Source: Daucus carota subsp. sativus
Lineage: Eukaryota > Streptophyta > Magnoliopsida > Apiales > Apiaceae
Assembly: GCF_001625215.2 (NCBI RefSeq)
Contig: NC_030388.2
Span: forward strand, 19,714,058-19,778,057
Direction: 5' to 3'
Length of the DNA stretch: 64,000 nucleotides
Below the pieces are notes generated by a model. The model was not told where the DNA came from. It saw nothing but the letters and a program-made list of their open reading frames with translations, and made no database searches. Shown in pieces: positions 1-12,429 of the stretch. The translations under genes and the position numbers were made by a program. Positions within the stretch are counted from its first letter, which is position 1. Each line of letters opens with the position of its first letter.

Positions 1-2590
1 TTGGATATGATGCATATTATTCTATTTTGTTATGCTTTCTGTTTCTGCATTATATTTACAGAAGTGTATTTTGTATAATGAGTCTTAATATATGCACATC
101 TTATGAGTTCTGAATTGGATGCAAGTGTCCAGTCACTTGTTCTCAGTAGATACTTAAAGAGGGAGGTAGACCAGAATATACTTTCTATATCTTTTTATAT
201 GCATAACTTTTGCTACCATAAATTTTTACAATCATGATGGAGGACTTTGCAAATCTTACATGTAAAAATCTACCTCTGATAGTATATTTGTGTGCATGTG
301 TCCAGCTTTCCACAGCCTTTGCTTTTACCAGAACTGTTCTGAATTCTGCTTATGATGCTAGCAATAGCATCTTTTACATAGGCATATACATATAGGGCTG
401 AGTCATTAATTTGAATATGTTTTGGTCCCCCCATGCTGTTTGTCTCTCAACAATAATTATCCTTCTGAACAAACAATACATCACTTTCTTACTTTCTTCT
501 GAACACATTCAAGAAAACAATTTCCACATTCTTTGTATATCGCATTTTTAAGATCCTACCTCCGGAGTGATGGATCCTACTTCCGAGTGAGATATATCGA
601 CAAGACATCGATTTAATTCACACATCCCATATAAAAACCAAAGTTCTGTATTGCAGAACACAGATCATGTTGTATACATTGTATTATAAGCTACAAAATG
701 CAGGGTTCTACTAGGGGTGTGGTGAGATGGTGACAATACAATTAACATTGTGTAAAACCAGACCAAATTAGAGGTATAGCCACATATAGTTCCAAACAAA
801 AGCATTTCACCAGCCTCTAATTTATTTAATTAATAACAAACAGTGCAATAACTGCAAGAAAAAATCAGTGTTGTGAATAAAGGCTAGGAGGTAGCAGCAT
901 GATTATGAGTAGTGTAGTAGGATGATAATGGGGGATGGGTTGTGAAAACAATAGAGTGGCCCTGCATTAACCACCAAGTAAACAAGAATCAGATTGACTT
1001 ATCAACATTTTTGACTACTCCTTCTCTATCTACTTTTGCAGTTGTATTACTTCTTAACTCAGTTATCAGGGGAGCTAGTAGCTGCAACTGTTGCACCCCT
1101 TTAATACAGTCATTGGTGGTCATTCTGTACTTTACTTCTTTTTATTTTATATATCTTTTATGTAGTAAGGTAAATCTGGATTTTTTTATTTGGATTTACT
1201 CATTGTGGATTTGTTATTGATGTGACCAAGTGCCCCTCAAATATGTAGTTGTGTACAAGTATTCTTTCAAGTCAAAATTGTCAAAGCACCTTCTGATATA
1301 TATCAGAGATGTCTTGGCATATACATATACTGATCTTGAAGCCATGTGACAGATGTCAACTTACAAAATTCTGTACACCATATTGTGATCCATTTCAAGG
1401 TCCCATTCGTCAAGTAAAACTGAGAGACCTGGGAAATCCTGGCATTTCATATATACACAAAATCTTACTATTCACGTGGAGACACAATCACCTTACTCTT
1501 CTACAGAGCTCACATTGTTAGAAGCCTAGCGACATAGTCCTAACTCCTAATAGAATTGCCAAAATTCTCTCTCCATTATATTATATAGATAAAAAACGAT
1601 TTTGTAAAGAATGAGTTAAACTTTGGAGTCAAATTTGGTCTTGACCTTTTTCTTTATAATATGAATAATGATTAGAGAAATTATATATAACTAATTATTC
1701 AAACTTGTTTTTATAATAATCGCTAATTATTCAAACTTGTTTTTATAATAATCGTCGAATGTATACTTAAACTGAAATATTGGTAATGTGGTTATTCATT
1801 GTAAAAATCGAGAATCCAGATTAATCGATGGATGTGTTTATTAGGGAGAAATCTGATGATCGGAGATTAGTCAGAAGGATTAATCAGACTTAAAATTGGA
1901 TATATTATAATAATATTTAATATATTAGTTTAATTTGATATATAATACTATATCTTTTAAGAAGAATTTATAATGATTAATCGGATTTTAAAAATCATTG
2001 CAGAGGCATGCTTGGATTAATAGTTCAGTCCAGAATTTTTAGAATCATGATTATTAGTAAATAACATTTACTTATATATATTATATAACAAAAAGAAAAA
2101 TATTATGGTTAAGTTTTAAATTTAAACACTTTACACCAAAATTTGATTAAAAGAAATTTAAAATATGAGGAGAAAAATGAATTCCAAATAATTCTCCAAG
2201 ATACTGAGAGTTCTGAGTACCGATTTGCCCGTACCACAACACCAATTCTCGTTTTTTATAACCTTGATAAAAACAAGGTTTAATTCTCTTAACCAAATGT
2301 TTAAGATTCTTGTACCCATTTGTTTAGCAACTGACTGTTCAAGCAGCAACAGATGCAGGATCATCCATGGAAAATGCACACGCACAAATGCATGTATACT
2401 CTGGTAACTTTATGAAACTGTAGTCTACAAGTTTAAAGATTTGAAGTTCCATTTTTTTTTTTTTTTGAAAAACATATCTCATGCCCAAATACATAAATTT
2501 TATCAGACAAAACAGAAAAGGTTTTGCTACAAACTCCTAATGATTATTTTTGTAATCCCAGACGGCCGATTTATATTGATTTATCATTAA
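1..2590. other. AT-rich intergenic DNA, no gene recognised
   Basis: No open frame here resembles a known protein, and no exon set could be assembled. Two short structures are visible. A 32-33 bp direct repeat lies at about 1691-1755 (unit begins ctaattattcaaacttg). From about 1800 to 2010 the words GATTAATCG/CGATTAATC recur, which resembles the word-rich termini of decayed plant DNA transposons; related words recur at 9.9-10.1 kb. The last 150 bases before 2590 are probably the 3' UTR of the minus-strand DRT111 gene. Confidence 0.5.
1691..1755. repeat. Two-copy tandem repeat, unit about 32 bp
   Basis: The unit beginning ctaattattcaaacttg and ending ataataatcg occurs twice back to back. It lies in non-coding AT-rich DNA and has no visible function. 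Confidence 0.7.
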
Positions 2591-5517
2591 TCAAGTGAAA
2601 CCAGGAATCTCCCCAGGCATCGGAGCCAGCTCATTTTTGTTAAACCTATCCTCCTCATAGAAGGAGGCCCGCACCACCCTACCCCCAAAGAAGCGACCTT
2701 CAAGATCAATAAGTGCTTTTGTTGCTTCTCCTTCTCTCTCAAACTGCACGAATATTCTGACTGCTTCATCTGTTGGGAAGTTTGGCTCTGTAATCTCAAA
2801 TATTAGGACCCTGGTCACATTTCCATACTTCGCACACTCTGAAGCTACCTCCCCTTCTAGATCATCATCAACCTCACCAGGACCCACCTTTCAGAAAGAG
2901 CGGATACATGGAGAAAATTAGTACAAGTACTAGATAATATGGATATCCTTTTCAAATAAAACCAACTAGTACTTAGAATCGTATCTATCTTTCGGTCACA
3001 AAACTTGTGAAAATATTTTGTGATATAATGTCTTGAGTGAGTAAGAGCAAGTCCAATAGGTGTGCTAAATCAAGTCTTAAATCCAAAAATAAGGAATATG
3101 GGATAAAATTGCACTCCAACACTATGCTAGTGATGTGCTAAATCACTAGCACAAGCTTCCCCTTCCCTATTTTTAGAATATGCTAGCCACTCCTAAACTA
3201 TTTTTATCATTAAAATATTCATTTCTCTCTCTTCTCCACATCATTTCCCTCTCTCCTCCACATCAAAGTTGTTTAAATTTAATATTATTATAATAATAGG
3301 GAATGAATATAGGGAGTACTATTGGAGCTCATGTGCTAAATCTTGTGCTAAATCACTAAGACATATTATTTTATAATATTTTTAGGGAACCCCTTAGCAT
3401 AGTGTTGGACTTGCTCTAATTAGGAGTGTTAAGATATTCCCATGTTTCATTGGATACATAAACAAATTTACAGATGCCCTAATAAGTATTAATAGTGAAT
3501 TATTTGTAATGCAAGCAACTCGTAAGGTTGCTGTATATATACCAGATAAACACAGAGGCAACAATATAAAGACAAGTTGCAGATAGAACGGGCAAGACAG
3601 AGTGACGAAAGAGGTAAATGAAGCAAATCATTGATGATACACCCGAACTAGCCATATATTAAGAGTGAAAGATACAGTCAAAATTTTACACTTGATGATA
3701 TTGATAACAAGAGAAAATGCCGATTGTGAAGGAATTGGTAGGAGATAGTAAGAACCTATGCATTTAAAACTGAAAACCAGGCATAGTAAGTATCGAATCG
3801 TGTCATTTGTAAAGAATAATAACAAACCACTGACTACAAGTTCGAAGCAGCTCTTTCTAATAAATACACTAATAATGTTCATGACCCATCTACACCAACA
3901 AGAATACTGATTGTGGAGGACTTAGTAGGAAATATCAAGAACCTATGCATTTAAAACTGAAAATTAGGCAAAAGAAGTATCAAATTGTATCATTGTAAGG
4001 AATAATACTAAACCAGTTCTTACAACTTCGCAACAGCTATTTACCAAGAACAACAGTAATAATCTTCATGCCCAATCATAACTCAAACTCAATTAAGCAT
4101 AGGTACAAATGTCACAATCCTTAAGTATATCAACAGTTCAACACATTAAATGTAGCATGTGTTTTAAAGAGTTACAAGTTTATCAATTGTTAACAGATCA
4201 TATTCAACTTGTAACACAGCTGAGGGTATTGGCTAGATGTGCTGCTTAGTTTTCCTACCAGACTAGCAGTACATAATTAACAACTTCCTAACCTGATAAA
4301 CCAACCTCCCCATCTCAACATACTATACGCCTACAGGTTCTGGAAAATATGCATGTGATGGCGTACAACCACTCTACCAGTACCAATCATGACAAGATGA
4401 CAGTAAAATTAAAGAAAAGAAGTCAACATCTGGAAATCACATAAAGATTTTGTAGGCCTTAATCATGCCAATGCTTTTGTAAGAAGCAACGCATTTAAGA
4501 TTTGTATCAAGTTGGACATAAGCAATTAGAAAAACTTAATATTCAACATTTAAACAGCAGATAGCAGTAAGTTAATGGTGCGGATCGACCAAAATGATCT
4601 ATATTGTTATCACAAAGACTACTAGTCAACTCGAAGGTACTCGGGCGCTGGGTTCCTCAAAGCTCGACTTGTTGCCTGTATAACCATGATTATGGTGTAT
4701 CATCGCCCGATCCAATCAATGACAATACGCAGGAAGGCGTTGGGCATGAACATGATATGATATTTGCTTGTTTTTATTTGGCTAAACATTGTTGAAAGTT
4801 GGTATTTGGATGCTATTCTAGTAATTACACTTAATTTGAATTTATATTTCTATTATTTTTTTTATTAAAATTATAAAAATTAAGTGTAATTACTTTGCGA
4901 CGATCCAGTGTACTCGGGTCATATGTACTCATCAGTCATATGTACTTTGCGATGCTATTCTAGTCATTTTGATCCTGTATAACTCGGGTCGGGTTAAGGT
5001 TGATCCAGTGTACCCGAACCCGCCCCGAAATATTTAATATATATAATATATTATGCTAATTATATATTTTATATTACAAAATTACATAAATTTATGATAA
5101 ATTTATATATTATTAAAGAAAATATTTTTATTGACATGCAAAAAAAATTTCAACCCGTTTCGGGTTCCGGTTGACCCAAAAACTGGACCGGGTAAGACAA
5201 CCCGACCCATTACCCAAAATTGCCACCCCTAGTGATGATGTATCATCATTCATCCAAATGCAAAGCAAACTAATGTGTCATTCGATATGAATAGTAAGAA
5301 AGCATTGTTCAGAAGTTAGCAACAGCTTTAATATGCAATTAAAGACAGAATCAGTACCCATCTCGATCAGATGAAGTCTGCTTGAAGTTCTAAAAAACAT
5401 GTTTGTGCTTTCACTTACATACTACCAGTACCCATATCGATCAGATGAAGCGCTGCTTTAGTTTAGCTTCACTCCAAGATAAAAAAAACAGCAACTTCCT
5501 AACTTGATAAAGTTAAC

Positions 5518-5548
<31 letters not shown>

Positions 5549-7415
5549 ATAAAATTACAAAAAAAAAAAAATACAACAATACACACCCCTCCAGGACCTA
5601 AGAAAATATGTAACTAAGCTGACATACTACCAGAACCCATTTTGCAAGTAAATGTGTTACTTCAGTCTACAAATAAGTACAAAAAAACAGTATATTTTTT
5701 CACATAACACATCCTCTAATAAAGTCAAGTTCCAGACAGAATATTGACTGGTATAAAATGCCATAAAAGCAACACATTTAAGAATTTGAATTAAGTTGAA
5801 CAGAAGCAATCAGAAAAGTCTTTCGGTGTATAAACAGCAGATAATTTAATAGTTCATTGTGCAAATTCGAGGAAAATGATCAACACTGAGATAAGACTTA
5901 CATGAGTTAAGTTTTGGTTGATATGAATACTCAATTAAACATATTGCCATCTGTGGAATTATGATCTTCGTATATTTTATTCAGTCTCGTGACTCCTGAG
6001 AAGAGCTTTAGCTAGTAGTAGAAGAGCTTTAGAAGCGACCCCCACCCCACCCCACCCCACCCCAAATTAAATAATAAAACTACCCAAAATCAAACAAAAA
6101 TCTTGTGTTTTACATGTTCATTACTTTATCATATCATATTATCATCCAACAAACCAAGGATATTCCTCAACTCACAACTGCTTAAGTCTAACACACGGCA
6201 ATAAAGAGTGCCAGCACTTTATACACGCTAGAATTAACAATGTATAAATTACTTATTACGAATACAGAACAGACTGATATGTACTTCAAAGGATCACTGA
6301 CTTGGTATTTTATACATAAATCATACTAACTTCAATGTCATTAGCAAGTATTTCTGGTGTTGAGGAGTTTTTACAGTTTAGATTGTTTTCAGATACTAAT
6401 TCTTCGCAAATATTAAGAACGGCTGTTCTCTTAAATATCTATACAGAGCAATTCAATGAAGTATCTTCTAAACATCAGACGTAACATCCAACAGCCAACA
6501 AACAATCAAACATGTATCAACAATACAAATAAGCATACTACTACAAATAATAACATATCATATCACACGTACCATATTCCTAAGCAACACGACCCTGGTC
6601 GGCGTCCCATTAATATTAACACTCTTAACCTTCTTCTCCTTCTCCTGTTTCTCACTAGCATTCACAATAACCCCAGCTCTCCTATCCGTCTTCTTAGCCA
6701 CCAAAGGCGTGGTGATCCCTTGCTCCTGTTTCCCCAACCCCTGCCCCTGCTTCCACCCCATCTTCGCCATCATCCTCTGTGCCGCCGTCATCTGCCCCCC
6801 CGCCCCCACTCCCAACCCTCCCGTCTCCGACTTCCCAATCAAAAACCCATCCCCACTCCCCGTCGGCGAATCCTCCCTCTCTCTCTCCCTCTCCCTCCCC
6901 ACACTCCCCCCACTCATCGCCGCCCTCCTCTTCCACGCCTCCTCCCCCGAAACCCCCACCTCCCTCTCCCTCTCCCTCTCTCTCTCCTCCCTCTCCCTCC
7001 TCTCCCTCTCCTCCTCCTCCACCCTCCTCCTATCCAGCTCCCTCTTCACCCTAATCTCCTTCTCTCTCTCCCTCTTCTCCCTCCTATACTCCTCGTAATC
7101 ATTCGGCCTAGCCGGATCATACTCCTCCACCACCGAGGCCGTAACGCCAACAAGAGCCTGCTCTCTCCCCACCACAGCCACAACTGGCGTCGAAACACTC
7201 ACACTCATCGCAGGCTTGGAAGCAGAGGGCTTGGACTTGGCCTGGGCCTTCTGGAGCACGCTGGGGGAGGCGAAAACAGAGGAGGGCTTGCGGAGAGTGG
7301 GTGGGGCCATTTTGACGGTGGAGGACCAGACATTGGAAGTGGGGTTCGATTGGCTTTTAGTTTCGTCAGTTGTTGATGATGGAGGTGGCAGATCTCCGTA
7401 CAATCCTCCTAGCAT
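2591..7415 (-). CDS. DRT111: DRT111/SFPS: G-patch and RRM splicing factor (SPF45/RBM17 homologue)
   Basis: Two coding exons, 7415..6573 and 2887..2591, joined in phase 0 across a 3.7-kb intron (donor GTACGT at 6572, acceptor AG at 2888); predicted 379 aa. Seen in order: a short N-terminus (MLGGLYGDLPPP); a low-complexity Arg/Glu-rich stretch around residues 100-170 that resembles spliceosomal charged linkers; a G-patch at about 209-250 (AQRMMAKMGWKQGQGLGK); and a C-terminal RRM of UHM type at about 272-370 (RVLIFEI, VRIFVQFE, FFGGRVVRASFYEE). The layout and end (NELAPMPGEIPGF) match Arabidopsis DRT111/SFPS, a nuclear factor in 3' splice-site selection that acts in phytochrome and ABA responses (family knowledge). 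The start is the first ATG of the conserved N-terminus. The Arg/Glu-rich stretch is encoded by CT-rich simple sequence on the + strand, so its length may vary between accessions. The intron carries a Tourist-like MITE and a tandem duplication. Confidence 0.93.
3045..3416. mobile_element. Tourist-like (PIF/Harbinger) MITE in DRT111 intron
   Basis: A 372-bp element with inverted ends: GAGCAAGTCCAATAGG on the left, and on the right GTTGGACTTGCTC, which is its reverse complement. It is flanked by the 3-bp duplication TAA (3042-3044 and 3417-3419). A 3-bp TWA target duplication with this short-TIR form is the hallmark of PIF/Harbinger MITEs. It has no coding capacity. Confidence 0.85.
3721..4075. 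repeat. Diverged tandem duplication, unit about 187 bp
   Basis: Two adjacent copies (about 3721-3907 and 3908-4075) share the order gattgtg..gga, gaacctatgcatttaaaact, aaccagt/aaccact and taatgttcat/taatcttcat. They differ by scattered substitutions and small gaps. The pair lies inside the DRT111 intron and has no coding signal. Confidence 0.7.
4819..4893. repeat. Hairpin-forming inverted repeat
   Basis: The arms agtaattacacttaattt and aaattaagtgtaattact are exact reverse complements separated by about 40 bases of AT-rich loop. It could be the core of a small foldback MITE, but no target duplication was found. Confidence 0.6.
4980..5232. mobile_element. hAT-like element remnant with CCCGACCC/GGGTCGGG words
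   Basis: The right end reads AATTGCCACCCCTA, the form expected for a hAT-like terminus (reverse complement TAGGGGTGGCAATT). Just inside lie repeated CCCGACCC, ACCCG and GGGTTCCGG words; the opposite orientation (CGGGTCGGGTT) occurs near 4986. No matching left terminus or 8-bp duplication was found, so the left end is probably lost. It lies in the DRT111 intron. Confidence 0.5.
5518..5570. repeat. Poly-C / poly-A low-complexity tract
   Basis: A run of about 20 C followed by A-runs. It may be a true homopolymer or partly a sequencing or assembly artefact. It sits in the DRT111 intron. Confidence 0.8.
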
Positions 7416-8100
7416 TGTTAAGGTTGTAAGAGAATTAAAGGTTTGTGTTTGGAGTATTTGTTTGAGTATGAAGTATGAACCCTAGAATTTGTGTTCTGTA
7501 AATTGGGGGTAACTTTATGTAAATTGGGTGGTTTTTATGAATGAGTTTGAGCTTTGAGGTAATAGTTTGTTTTGAATTAAAAGATATTTTATAATTTTGG
7601 AGTATTTAACTAGAATTTAAAATTATTTTGAAATTTGAAATGAATTTGATCGTAACTTTAATTTATATTTAAAATTCTTGTGATAATATAAAATATATTA
7701 AAATTTAATGATGATTATAAGAATGCAAATATTCTTTAATAAAAATGAAGGAAATATATTAAAAATGAAGGAAATATATAGAAATTTTTCGATTTTGTAT
7801 GTTTGAAAATTGAGTATTTTTCATACTAGCACTTTGAACAAATAGAAAGTATGAATTCGGATATTAAAATTAAAAATTTTAATATCCGAATTTATATTTT
7901 TTAGACAAATAAATTGTAGAAAGAAAAATATATAAAGAAGAACATATAGAGATATTATGTATGAATGAAAAATACAAACAGTGTGTAATCAAAACTACAA
8001 TAAATATAAATATAACCGTTAAAAAAATAGAGTTTGATGGATAGAATTAGTATATACAGAACGGCAATTTCACAAGTACATTAACAGTTTTAAATAATCA
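7416..8100. other. DRT111 upstream region, no gene
   Basis: This holds the 5' UTR and promoter side of the minus-strand DRT111 gene (7416 to about 7560), followed by very AT-rich DNA. A small inverted repeat (ttcggatattaaaatt / aattttaatatccgaa) lies at about 7856-7892. No coding signal was seen. Confidence 0.5.
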
Positions 8101-8355
8101 CATACTATATTCGAATATGTGTCGGAGCAGGTGGGCTTGACCACCGAAAAGGACATTGAACAGGTTTTTTCTACACTCCGCTAGTGCTGCCCAGCACTAA
8201 TATGCCCATGTCCACATATCTCTTTTCAAGACGAAAAATGGTCATAAAAAAAAATCTATGTGGCAGCTACTCCAAGGAGCCACTGCAAGTAAATGAGTTA
8301 GGTAACCTCCGTTGCAGCTGCTCTAAGGAGCCACTATGAGTTATGTAAGAATACT
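8101..8355. repeat. Dispersed direct repeat, copy 1 (about 250 bp)
   Basis: This segment matches 10209-10458 in the same orientation with small differences. Shared blocks include gtgggcttgac, actccgctagtgctgccca, atatgcccatgtccacatat and taggtaacctccgttgcagc. It lies just downstream of the stop codon of the B3 pseudogene on the minus strand, so it may be the 3' flank of a B3 gene that was once tandemly duplicated. Confidence 0.8.
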
Positions 8356-8438
8356 CAGAAGCCCCACTGTCACAAAATAGTAATCATTAACAATAAAAAA
8401 AAACAAGTAGTTGCTCAATTAAATATGAGCTGTTGAAA

Positions 8439-9424
8439 TTAACTACTTGATAACATGTTCGCGTTGAAGTGCATGTCATCGTTGTTGAAGTGCATGTCAT
8501 CGTTCTGTGCAGCAGAAAAGGAGATATAAAACCTCTTCATCCAATCGTACGAGAACACAAGCATTGTGAAGGCATCGAAATTCTCAATGCCTAAAGCATC
8601 ACATATCTACTTTAAACCGGTTAAAATCCCCTCCCTCCTATAATAGTACCGCAGAACTCATCGCCATTGTCAAGTACATATTTCACCTTTGCTGGCATTT
8701 TTTGAATTATTCGGGTCATGAAACTATGCGGGGGAACCTATGATTTCAACAACACAATCAGTACCAAAGAAATTAAATGATAATTGCTACAAAGGTATAC
8801 ATATAAATGCACTCACTAATTCATCAACAAGATATTCTTCGAATCGGATCAAGTACACAAAGTGCCAATCATCTCGGGTGCAGATAACTACAAACATGGG
8901 GAAATACATTACAATCGAAAATTGGCTACAGATTGCTACATATAACATGTATCAAGAAAACTGTACTTACATGGAGTAGGACTACAATCCTGTGATGAAT
9001 GCACAACATTAGGATATTGAATTTCACCAAGATGCTCTCCAACAATGAAAACATTTAAAGTACTTCGGTTTAATGTCTCGAAGAACAAGATTTCACCCCT
9101 TTTCAGAGAGAAATCCACGAACAAGTCATGCATGCCTTGAAACCGCTTATTCTGCCTATCAAGAGTGACCCTGATACGATACTCATTACGGAACTTGAGT
9201 TTGACAGTGTCGTTCAAACGATTTCCATGGTAATGGATGAATTTCCACGGTATGCACCGCAAAACCATTCAATATACACACATATTCATTAAAAAAATGA
9301 TTTATACCGTTACCATGCTAATTATATGGAGTAAACAAACCTAATCACTGACCAGGAGATCTGATTGACAGTCATCAACATCCAAAAGCTTCACAAAACG
9401 CGAATTACACATATATGATGCCAT
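8439..9424 (-). pseudogene. Broken B3-domain (REM-like) transcription factor gene
   Basis: Three coding pieces read on the minus strand. Piece 1 (9424..9353) encodes a start like MASYMCNSRFVKLLDVDD and ends at a GT donor. Piece 2 (about 9268 to 8965) encodes a B3-type fold: HGNRLNDTVKLKF, then RFQGMHDLFVDFSLKRGEIL, then LNVFIVGEHLGEI. Piece 3 (about 8700 to 8439) encodes a second B3-like half (KVKYVLDNGDEF, then ENFDAFTMLVFSYDW) and ends at a TAA. Two defects are visible: no AG acceptor lies just before piece 2, and piece 3 needs a frameshift near 8595-8605 to stay open. B3 proteins bind DNA in the nucleus; REM-type genes often form clusters (family knowledge). A 21-bp in-frame duplication lies near the end (8461-8503). 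It could still be a living gene if the exon model is wrong, but the frameshift argues against that. Confidence 0.6.
8461..8503. repeat. Two-copy 21-bp tandem repeat
   Basis: The word gttgaagtgcatgtcatc occurs twice with a 21-bp period. In the minus-strand frame of the B3 pseudogene this repeats a short DDMHFN segment near the C-terminus. Confidence 0.8.
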
Positions 9425-10208
9425 GAATACTACAAATCACATGCGACAGTTAGGATTTAAACAGGTCAATTGAAGGAAGAAAGGATGAACAAGTACCTTC
9501 AGTGAAGAGAAGAATTCAGCTTGCCACTTCAGCAACAACAACATATAACGAGGCTTATGTCTATACTTTTAACTTTTCAATTCTTTTCACATGTAAATTG
9601 GTCTAATATGTTTTAACTAATAAATATATTGCTTATATCTTGTTAATTTAGTTTTCAGTTTCAAACTGATTGATTTATAATAACTTCTTTGGGTTGACAT
9701 AGTTTTTATTACAATTTGTGACATTCAACAATTAATAACTAATAACATGGAGAAAATTGGTTTCAAAAAAAATAACATGGAGAAAATTCCTTATAAATAT
9801 TTAATATTAATTTTAATATCATTCAAAATGAAATATAGTTTTCCAAACTGACTAATCGAAGCATTAAATTAATAATTTATTTAAATAATGTTAATTGATA
9901 ACATAATGATTCTATAGACCGTTGTTGCAAAAAAATGAAAACGGACTTAATCAATAAAGTCAAAAAATAAAGAGACAAAGCAAACTAATTAAAATAATCA
10001 GGGATTAATCAGATCGATCGGTGATTCATAACAAGCATGATCAGTTCGAGAAGTTATGAACGAGGGATTATTCGATTATTAATCATTAGTGATTTTGAAA
10101 AATCATTTTGCATAAAAATCAACATAATTTATTTCTCTTGAACCAAAAAAAAAAAATTCGTAGCAATATATATAAAAAAAACCACCTGCAGGCTGCAACG
10201 CAGGCAAA
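9425..10208. other. AT-rich spacer, no gene
   Basis: Upstream side of the B3 pseudogene followed by AT-rich DNA. A short repeated phrase (aataacatggagaaaatt) occurs twice at about 9740-9788. From 9920 to 10100 GATTAATC-type words recur, as at 1.8-2.0 kb, suggesting a decayed transposon terminus. No coding signal was seen. Confidence 0.45.
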
Positions 10209-10458
10209 CATACTAGTTCAAATATGTGCTAGAGTAGGTGGGCTTGACTACCGAAGAGAACATTTAACAGATTTTTTCTGCACTCCGCTAGTGCTGCCCA
10301 ACATTAATATGCCCATGTCCACATATCTCTTTTCAAGATGATAAGTGGCCATCAAAAAAATCTATGTTGCAGCTCGAAGGAGCCACTGCAAGTAAATGAG
10401 TTAGGTAACCTCCGTTGCAGCTGCTCTAAGGAGCCACTCTGGGTTATGTAAGAATACT
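10209..10458. repeat. Dispersed direct repeat, copy 2 (about 250 bp)
   Basis: Second copy of the segment at 8101-8355, in the same orientation, about 2.1 kb away. Unlike copy 1 it has no B3 coding remnant beside it; a hAT element begins only 25 bp further on. Confidence 0.8.
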
Positions 10459-10483
10459 TCTTTTATAACAACTTTATCATGAC

Positions 10484-11255
10484 TAGGGGTGTGCATTCGG
10501 TTCAGTTAACCGAAAACCGAACCAAAAAACCGAAATAATTTCGGTTCGGTTAACCGAATTTTTAATTTCGGTTCGGTTTTCGGTAGCCAAATTTTGATTT
10601 TTCGGTTTTTCAGTTATTCAGTTTTTAAAACCCGGTTAACCGAAAAACCGAATGGTTAACCGATTTTTATATATATTATAAAAATATAGTATTTTTAATT
10701 AATAATATAAATAACTTTATAAGTTATACGCGTGTATCTAGTTTGAGAATACATGACTTAAACCTAAATACCAAATTAAACATCAGTTACCATCGGCCAT
10801 CGCTACCTACAGCTGCGACACTGCGATTCTGCGACACTACCTGCTGCTCAAAGCCTCAATCACATATTCACATCCGGTGATCGATCCAGCCTTGTGTAAC
10901 TGTGTTGGGTTGTGTGTGTTTTAGATTTGTGTCTATTTGTGTGGTGTGTGTATAGTTGTATAGTTATGTCGCTGATGTTCACTTTTGTTGATGTGCCGCA
11001 AGAAATACAAGATTCTGGGTATTTTATTTTTAATAATTTTGACAGCAATTTTCAGTTTTTCATACACTGTTTAACAATTTCGGTTTATAATTTCGGTTTT
11101 CGGTTTTAACCAAAATTTAAAATTCGGTTCGGTTACAAAACCGAAATTATTTCGGTTCGGTATTCGGTAGGGATTTTATAGAAATTTCGGTTTCGGTTAA
11201 CCGAAAAAAAATTCAAATTCGGTTTCGGTTTCGGTTAACCGAATGTACAGCCCTA
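10484..11255. mobile_element. Non-autonomous hAT element with CGGTTCGGTT word arrays
   Basis: A 772-bp element bounded by TAGGGGTGTGCATTCGGTT and AACCGAATGTACAGCCCTA, which are imperfect reverse complements. It is flanked by an exact 8-bp duplication, ATCATGAC (10476-10483 and 11256-11263). An 8-bp target duplication with TAGGG-type ends is the hAT superfamily signature. Both ends are packed with CGGTT/AACCG words, and the middle is unrelated AT-rich DNA without transposase coding. Confidence 0.9.
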
Positions 11256-12429
11256 ATCATGACTGATGACTAAGGTAAAAATAGTTCAGCTTTATCATGA
11301 CTGATGACCAAGCTAAGAAGAGTAAATCTTGGCACACATCCTTATACACTACAAATACACTACTAGTATTAAAAGAACGCCCCTGGCGGGGCCCATTTTA
11401 AGAAAATAAAAGACAAACGGTTATTTATAGTGCAATATACTAGTCTTATAATCTAGGTAGTGTTTAAGGATGGGTATCAAGATTTATTCAGTTAAGAATA
11501 CTTCAGCTTTATCATGATTGATGATCAAAGCTATACAAATATCCAAAATGAGCGACCATATCAGTTCAAATTGAGTATAGATATCAAGATTTATTCAGTT
11601 AAGAATACTTCAGCTTTATCATGATTGATGATCAAAGCTATACAAATATCCAAAATGAGCGACCATATCAGTTCAAATTGAGTATAGAATTTTTTAAAGT
11701 TCTCGAATTGAAGAGCAGACCTATTAAATTCAATGTTTGGACCGGACTAATCGAAAAATCTAGTTCGGATCAGATTCGAACCTGTTTGGAATGATCGTAT
11801 TATATGTAAATATGTCTTTTTCTAATTTTTTTATTCAGTATTATATATATCTATATAAACTATATTTTGAGTTTATATAAATTTAGGAATAACTACATAT
11901 CCTTTTGTTCTGAATAAAAACAATGTGAATTTCAGTTTATCAATGTAATCAAAATATTACTTAATGCTCTCTAAAGGCAAGGTCACGGTTTCATGTTGTG
12001 CTCTCTCTAGTATGCTACTAGATACTATGAATTTAATGTTTGGTGAAATATTCTTGTATTTCAAAAATAGAAAAGGAAGAAAACATATAAGCATCTTCTA
12101 TATGACCACTTAAATAAACTATATGCTGGGACAAGTTATCTATTTATGAACATTGTTATCTTCCAGAAATTATGATCTTAATTCTTTTCTCCGAAGGCAA
12201 TTTATCTGATTCCTGAGAGATCAAAATATAGGCATCAAGCAACTTCTGATGAGCACTTAACTAGGGAGAAGTACACTCCATGTACACATCAGCCCAACAT
12301 TTTCCGATGAAAGTATATTTTATTCAAGTATACAGTTTTCATCAGAAATCTGCAACATTAAACGAGAACTAGATTACAACAACTGCATCCAGAAGGCAGA
12401 TGAAAAGACTGGAACCTCCGGTATATAAG
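11256..12429. other. Repeat-bearing intergenic DNA, no gene
   Basis: This runs from the hAT element to the ACD11 stop codon. It contains short phrases related to atcatgactgatga at several places, an exact 107-bp tandem duplication, and then ordinary AT-rich sequence. The last few hundred bases are probably the ACD11 3' UTR. No coding signal was seen. Confidence 0.5.
11475..11688. repeat. Exact 107-bp tandem duplication
   Basis: Two back-to-back copies (11475-11581 and 11582-11688), each beginning tatcaagatttattcagtt and ending gagtataga. I see no mismatch between them, so the duplication is recent or an assembly artefact. Confidence 0.9.

Noticed and set aside
942..1521. Small open frames on the + strand near the window start
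   Set aside because: They have no recognisable motif, no splice partners and composition like the surrounding AT-rich DNA.
6456..7376. Long open frame on the + strand
   Set aside because: It is antisense to DRT111 exon 1. Its Pro/Leu/Ser-rich translation is the mirror of the CT-rich DNA encoding the Arg/Glu-rich stretch, with no domain of its own.
8101..10458. LTR retrotransposon suggested by 250-bp direct repeats 2.1 kb apart
   Set aside because: There are no TG..CA ends, primer-binding site, polypurine tract or gag/pol sequence between them; the interior is a B3 pseudogene.
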